DNA of 64,000 nt from CALELF01 sp045617925 (GTDB lineage: Bacteria > Synergistota > Synergistia > Synergistales > Synergistaceae), in contig JAZLJR010000053.1 of assembly GCA_045617925.1 (NCBI GenBank), positions 1 to 64,000 on the forward strand, written 5' to 3'. Under the pieces are notes generated by a model that searched no databases, was not told the origin of the DNA, and saw nothing but the letters and a program-made list of their open reading frames with translations. The position numbers were made by a program, and so were the translations under genes. Positions 60,791 to 64,000 of this stretch are shown here, one piece after another. Position 1 is the stretch's first letter; every line of letters begins with the position of its first letter.

Positions 60791-60813
60791 TGTTGTAATA
60801 CAACTCCTTTTTT

Positions 60814-61625
60814 TTATTTTCTAAATACAATTTGTGGTGTATTGTGTGCAAGTGTTGAAAAAACAAAACCTTCACGCCTTAATTTATCAATTAATGTAGG
60901 TAAAGCATCTGCTATAATTTTCTTTTTTATTGAACTGTCATGCATTAGAATGATTGCTATATTACGATTTCTTGCTGCTGAATAACAATTTGACAACACA
61001 TCATTTACAGTCAGTGTAGATCTGCTACTATCAGCCGATGTAACATTCCAATCAAAATACACTAAACCACGTTTACTTAGTTCAGGTTTCAAAGAATAAA
61101 AAAGACTTCGTTTTAGTTTGTAATAGTTACTACCACCAGGAAATCTTAATACAGTTGGAACATATCCTGTATTATTAATAATATAGGAACGTAAACTATC
61201 TATATCTTGCAAGAAAGATTCAGCTGATGAGTAAATCAAATCATAATTGTGAGTATAACTATGCAAACCTAGTGTATGTCCTTCACTAACCATACGCCTT
61301 AATATTGCAACTGCATTTACGTCGTTATGATGAATGACAAAAAAAGTTGCTTTAACATTTTTAGCCTTAAGAACATCTAGAATATCATTCGTGACACAAG
61401 ATGGACCATCATCAAATGTTAAATATGCTATTTTAAAAGTTTTTTTTTTAGCTGATTATTTTGTCTTGGATTTATCTGTTCATATTCTTTTATGATAGTC
61501 ACAAGCTTTGATACTTTTATAGATTGAAAAAAGATAATAAACCATGGACAAATAAGTAATGCAATAAGTATCAAAAGAATTAGATGCTTAAAGAAGAGAA
61601 CGCTACCGAAATAATTTTTCCTCAT
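60814..61625 (-). CDS. Membrane-anchored polysaccharide deacetylase, interrupted by a -1 frameshift at an A10 tract
   Basis: Two frames make one NodB-type deacetylase. The first (from ATG 61625) has a transmembrane anchor (LILLILIALLICPWFIIFF) and ends at a TAG just after ten A residues (61449-61440). The second, shifted by -1, is open through the catalytic domain: LTFDDGPS (motif 1), GLHSYTHNYD (motif 2, His-x3-His), LRFPGGSNYY (motif 3), YFDWNVTSADS (motif 4) and IILMHDSS (motif 5). One extra A, or a -1 slip, joins them into a protein of about 270 residues. All catalytic motifs are intact, so this may be slippage-controlled or phase-variable, or a homopolymer sequencing error. An internal ATG at 61293 lacks motif 1. 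Peptidoglycan or exopolysaccharide is the likely substrate. Confidence 0.8.
61440..61449 (-). repeat. A10 homopolymer inside the deacetylase gene
   Basis: Ten consecutive A on the coding (minus) strand lie exactly where the anchor frame must pass to the catalytic frame. Tracts of nine or more A are known sites of RNA polymerase slippage. Confidence 0.9.
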
Positions 61626-61646
61626 ATAACACCATTGATAAAAAGA

Positions 61647-62435
61647 TTAAATAGAGTTTCTTACTATCTGGATAAAACTATCTGATTTTACAGAAGCACC
61701 GCCAACCAACAAACCATCAATGTCAGGTTGTGCAATTAAGTATTTTGTATTTTCAGGTTTTACGCTACCACCATAAAGAATAATAGTGTCTGCTGCTGCT
61801 TGCTCATCATCGTAAAGACCATATATCATTTTTCTTATTGAACGGCAGACATTTTGAGCATCCTCAGGACTTGCAGTTCTTCCTGTGCCTATTGCCCAAA
61901 TTGGCTCATAAGCAATAATTATTTTTTCTGCAATTTCTTTTGCTGGAATCCCTGCAAGTCCAACTTGGAATTCTTCTCTGATCATTGCTAAAGCAACTCC
62001 AGCGTCACGCTCTTCAAGTGTTTCTCCTACACAAAAAACAACCTTTAAGCCTTCTTCAAGTGCACGCTTTACTTTTCTGTTTAAGAAACTATTGGTTTCA
62101 TAGAAAAGTTTTCTTCTTTCGCTATGCCCAAGTATTACATGTGTAACGCCAGCTTTTGCGAGGTGCATTGGCGAAATTTCACCAGTATAGGCACCTTCAA
62201 AATCGCTACATGCATTCTGTGCACCTATTATTATTGGTGTATCTTTGGCATTATCTAGAGCCGTTGAAAGAGAAAATGCTGTTGGGAAAATTGCAACTTC
62301 TAGTGTGTTATTTTTTATTGCATTTATTACATGTTTATCTTTTGAAAGTTCTGGGATGAATGACTCAAAGAAATCTTTAGTTTCTTGCAAGTCATTAAAC
62401 ATCTTCCAGTTTCCGGCAATAAATTTTCTACGCAT
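61647..62435 (-). CDS. tpiA: Triosephosphate isomerase
   Basis: Interconverts dihydroxyacetone phosphate and glyceraldehyde-3-phosphate. The 262-residue protein has the Lys loop AGNWKMF, the His in LGHSERR, the catalytic Glu in AYEPIWAIGTG and the phosphate loop YGGSVKP. The ATG at 62435 has GAGGTG upstream; a GTG at 62444 lies in that site. It follows pgk by 32 bases. Confidence 0.96.
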   Translation of the reverse strand: MRRKFIAGNWKMFNDLQETKDFFESFIPELSKDKHVINAIKNNTLEVAIFPTAFSLSTALDNAKDTPIIIGAQNACSDFEGAYTGEISPMHLAKAGVTHVILGHSERRKLFYETNSFLNRKVKRALEEGLKVVFCVGETLEERDAGVALAMIREEFQVGLAGIPAKEIAEKIIIAYEPIWAIGTGRTASPEDAQNVCRSIRKMIYGLYDDEQAAADTIILYGGSVKPENTKYLIAQPDIDGLLVGGASVKSDSFIQIVRNSI

Positions 62436-62467
62436 AACTAACACCTCTAAATTTTATATTGGTGTAA

Positions 62468-63658
62468 TTATAAGATAAATGGTTCAATGCCTGGAAGCAT
62501 CTTGCCTTCAAAAAATTCTAGGCTTGCTCCCCCACCAGTTGAAACATGAGAAACTTCTTTGCTAAAACCAAACTTTGCTATTGCTGCAGCGGAGTCTCCC
62601 CCACCTATAACTGTCAAAGCACCATTTTTAGTTGCCTTTGTGAGTGCAACAGCTACTGCTTTTGATCCCTCTGCAAATGATGGCATTTCAAAGACTCCCA
62701 TGGGACCATTCCACATAACAGTCTTTGCTGCTAAAATTTCTTTAGCAAAAATTTCCTGTGTTTGTGGTCCAACATCAAGCCCCATCATATCTTGTGGCAT
62801 TGCATCAACAGAAACAACGCTAGATGGAGAATCATTTGAAAATTCTTTTGCAACCACAGCATCCGTTGGAAGTATAATTTTTACACCTTTAGACTTGGCG
62901 CGCTCTAACATCTCTTTTGCAAAATTGAGTTTTTCTGTTTCACAGAGGCTTTTACCAATCTCCTTACCTTGAGCTTTCAAGAATGTGAACGCCATTCCAC
63001 CACCAATTAGCATGGTGTCAACCTTGTCAAGCATATTTTCTACAACAGCAATCTTGTCAGAAACCTTTGCACCACCAAGAATAAGAACAAATGGTTTTTT
63101 AGGATTGTCTCTCGCTTCTGACATCATGGTAATTTCACGATCAATCAAATTACCAGAACATGAAGGAAGCAAGTCTGACAATGCTCTTGTTGTCGCATGC
63201 GCTCTGTGGCTTGCGCTAAATGCATCCATAACAAAAGCATCAAAGTTCTTTGCAATCTTTTTTGCAAACTCAATATCATTCTTTTCTTCTTCTTTGTAGA
63301 AGCGTGAATTTTCTAACAACAATATTTCGTCTTTTGCTTGATTAGCAACTACATTGTCAACAACTTCGCCAATAATATCGGGAACAAATTTAACCTTCCA
63401 ACCAGTCAGTTTAGCTAGTGCTTCTGCAACTGGAGCAAGTGTATATTTTAAGTTCTTTTCCCCTTTGGGTCTTCCAAGGTGAGAACAAAGGGAAACGATA
63501 GCCCCTTGTTTTAACAAATCTTGAATTGTTGAAATATGGGCACGGATTCTTGTATCGTCAGAAACCTTACCATCAGAAGTAAGGGGGACATTGAAGTCCA
63601 CCCTTACCAATACTTTTTTGCCACTAAAATTAACTTTTAATAAGTTCTTTAATTGCAT
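62468..63658 (-). CDS. pgk: Phosphoglycerate kinase
   Basis: Transfers phosphate between 1,3-bisphosphoglycerate and ADP. The 396-residue protein shows RVDFNVPL, CSHLGRPKG, LLLENSRFYKEE, FVLILGGAKVSDK, MIGGGMAFTFLKA, WNGPMGVFE and TVIGGGDSAAAI. I chose the ATG at 63658, four bases after the gap stop, where homology begins. It is the middle gene of gap-pgk-tpiA. Confidence 0.97.
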   Translation of the reverse strand: MQLKNLLKVNFSGKKVLVRVDFNVPLTSDGKVSDDTRIRAHISTIQDLLKQGAIVSLCSHLGRPKGEKNLKYTLAPVAEALAKLTGWKVKFVPDIIGEVVDNVVANQAKDEILLLENSRFYKEEEKNDIEFAKKIAKNFDAFVMDAFSASHRAHATTRALSDLLPSCSGNLIDREITMMSEARDNPKKPFVLILGGAKVSDKIAVVENMLDKVDTMLIGGGMAFTFLKAQGKEIGKSLCETEKLNFAKEMLERAKSKGVKIILPTDAVVAKEFSNDSPSSVVSVDAMPQDMMGLDVGPQTQEIFAKEILAAKTVMWNGPMGVFEMPSFAEGSKAVAVALTKATKNGALTVIGGGDSAAAIAKFGFSKEVSHVSTGGGASLEFFEGKMLPGIEPFIL

Positions 63659-63662
63659 TTTA

Positions 63663-64000
63663 TTATAGACCTTTTGAGCAAACATAGTTTGCAAGATCAA
63701 TTACCTTGTTACTGTAGCCACACTCATTGTCATACCATGAGAGGACCTTGAAGAATTTGTCGCCCATTGACAATGTGTGCATTGGTGCAAATATAGATGT
63801 ATTTGTGTTGCCAACAAAGTCCATAGAAACAAGATCCTCTGGCTCATAGGCAAGAACACCCTTCAATTCGCCTTCGGCAGCTTTCTTCATTGCTGCATTG
63901 ATTTCCTCAACTGTTGCAGGCTTCTGGAGCTCAACTGTAAGGTCAACAACAGAAACGTCTGGTGTTGGCACGCGTAGAGCGAAACCATTTAATTTGCCTT
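63663..64000 (-). CDS. gap: Glyceraldehyde-3-phosphate dehydrogenase (C-terminal part, runs off the window)
   Basis: The last 112 residues of GAPDH: KLNGFALRVPTPDVSVVDL, a segment around GELKGVLAYEPEDLVSMDF, and the C-terminal WYDNECGYSNKVIDL, which holds the conserved NAD/inorganic phosphate-site residues. The catalytic Cys lies outside the window. It is the first visible gene of the glycolytic cluster read toward the left. Confidence 0.96.
   Translation of the reverse strand, partial: GKLNGFALRVPTPDVSVVDLTVELQKPATVEEINAAMKKAAEGELKGVLAYEPEDLVSMDFVGNTNTSIFAPMHTLSMGDKFFKVLSWYDNECGYSNKVIDLANYVCSKGL

Overview
The window looks like a chromosomal housekeeping segment of a low-GC (roughly one third G+C) bacterium. 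The gene orders rimP-nusA-ylxR-L7Ae-infB-rbfA-nrnA-truB-ribF and glmU-prs-rplY-pth-mfd-mazG are those of Firmicutes-like lineages. A TolC-type outer-membrane channel with a MacA/MacB pump and a bactofilin argue for a two-membrane (diderm) cell. Synergistota is my leading guess and Negativicutes the alternative; no rRNA or other decisive marker is present, so this is inference. I see no prophage, insertion sequence, CRISPR array or other mobile DNA.

Layout. 1-1790 (-): the 5' part of a GH57/DUF3536-alpha-glucan phosphorylase fusion that runs off the left edge. 2002-9959 (+): tRNA-Gln, glmU, prs, rplY, pth, mfd, mazG. 10099-17245 (+): dnaX, dnaE, a TRAP (mtrB) homologue, rlmN and a small membrane protein. 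17283-24300 (-): tadA, a two-component system and a TolC/MacA/MacB-like export set, read toward a shared bidirectional terminator. 24317-25664 (+): tRNA-Arg, pgsA, plsY. 25699-28333 (-): feoA, feoB and a FeoB-associated peptide. 28395-28861 (-): four tRNAs with their own promoter and terminator. 28835-31476 (-): ygiQ, thiM. 31523-33995 (+): YgjP-like hydrolase, MBL hydrolase, cysteine synthase. 34071-36288 (-): ttcA, xer recombinase, DUF501. 36369-39508 (+): flippase-like membrane protein, ychF, ROK kinase. 39517-47455 (+): the rimP-ribF translation operon. 47518-47999 (+): three tRNAs in two units. 48067-55412 (-): a WecA-like/TagA fusion, ybaB, recR, ispDF, guaB, xth, queA. 55479-58307 (-): uvrC and serS. 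58332-59985 (+): cysS and a 49-residue membrane peptide. 60176-64000 (-): gap (partial), pgk, tpiA, a frameshifted polysaccharide deacetylase and a bactofilin.

How the genes work together. Most of the window is core information processing: replication clamp loader and polymerase, repair (Mfd, UvrC, RecR, XthA, Xer), tRNA genes and modification, and translation initiation. Three groups concern the envelope: phospholipid synthesis (pgsA, plsY), polyprenyl-linked glycan synthesis (the TagA fusion, IspDF for isoprenoid supply, GlmU for UDP-GlcNAc) and a self-contained sensor plus tripartite efflux set. Carbon metabolism is represented by the glucan phosphorylase fusion, a ROK sugar kinase and the gap-pgk-tpiA cluster.

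Most worth a second look: the GH57-phosphorylase fusion; a TRAP homologue that keeps its tryptophan-binding residues but has His in place of the RNA-contacting Arg58; a polysaccharide deacetylase split in frame exactly at an A10 tract; a Prs with an insertion of about 31 residues; a compact UvrC; a degenerate WecA-like membrane domain fused to TagA; and an intrinsic-terminator-like hairpin in the rimP-nusA leader.
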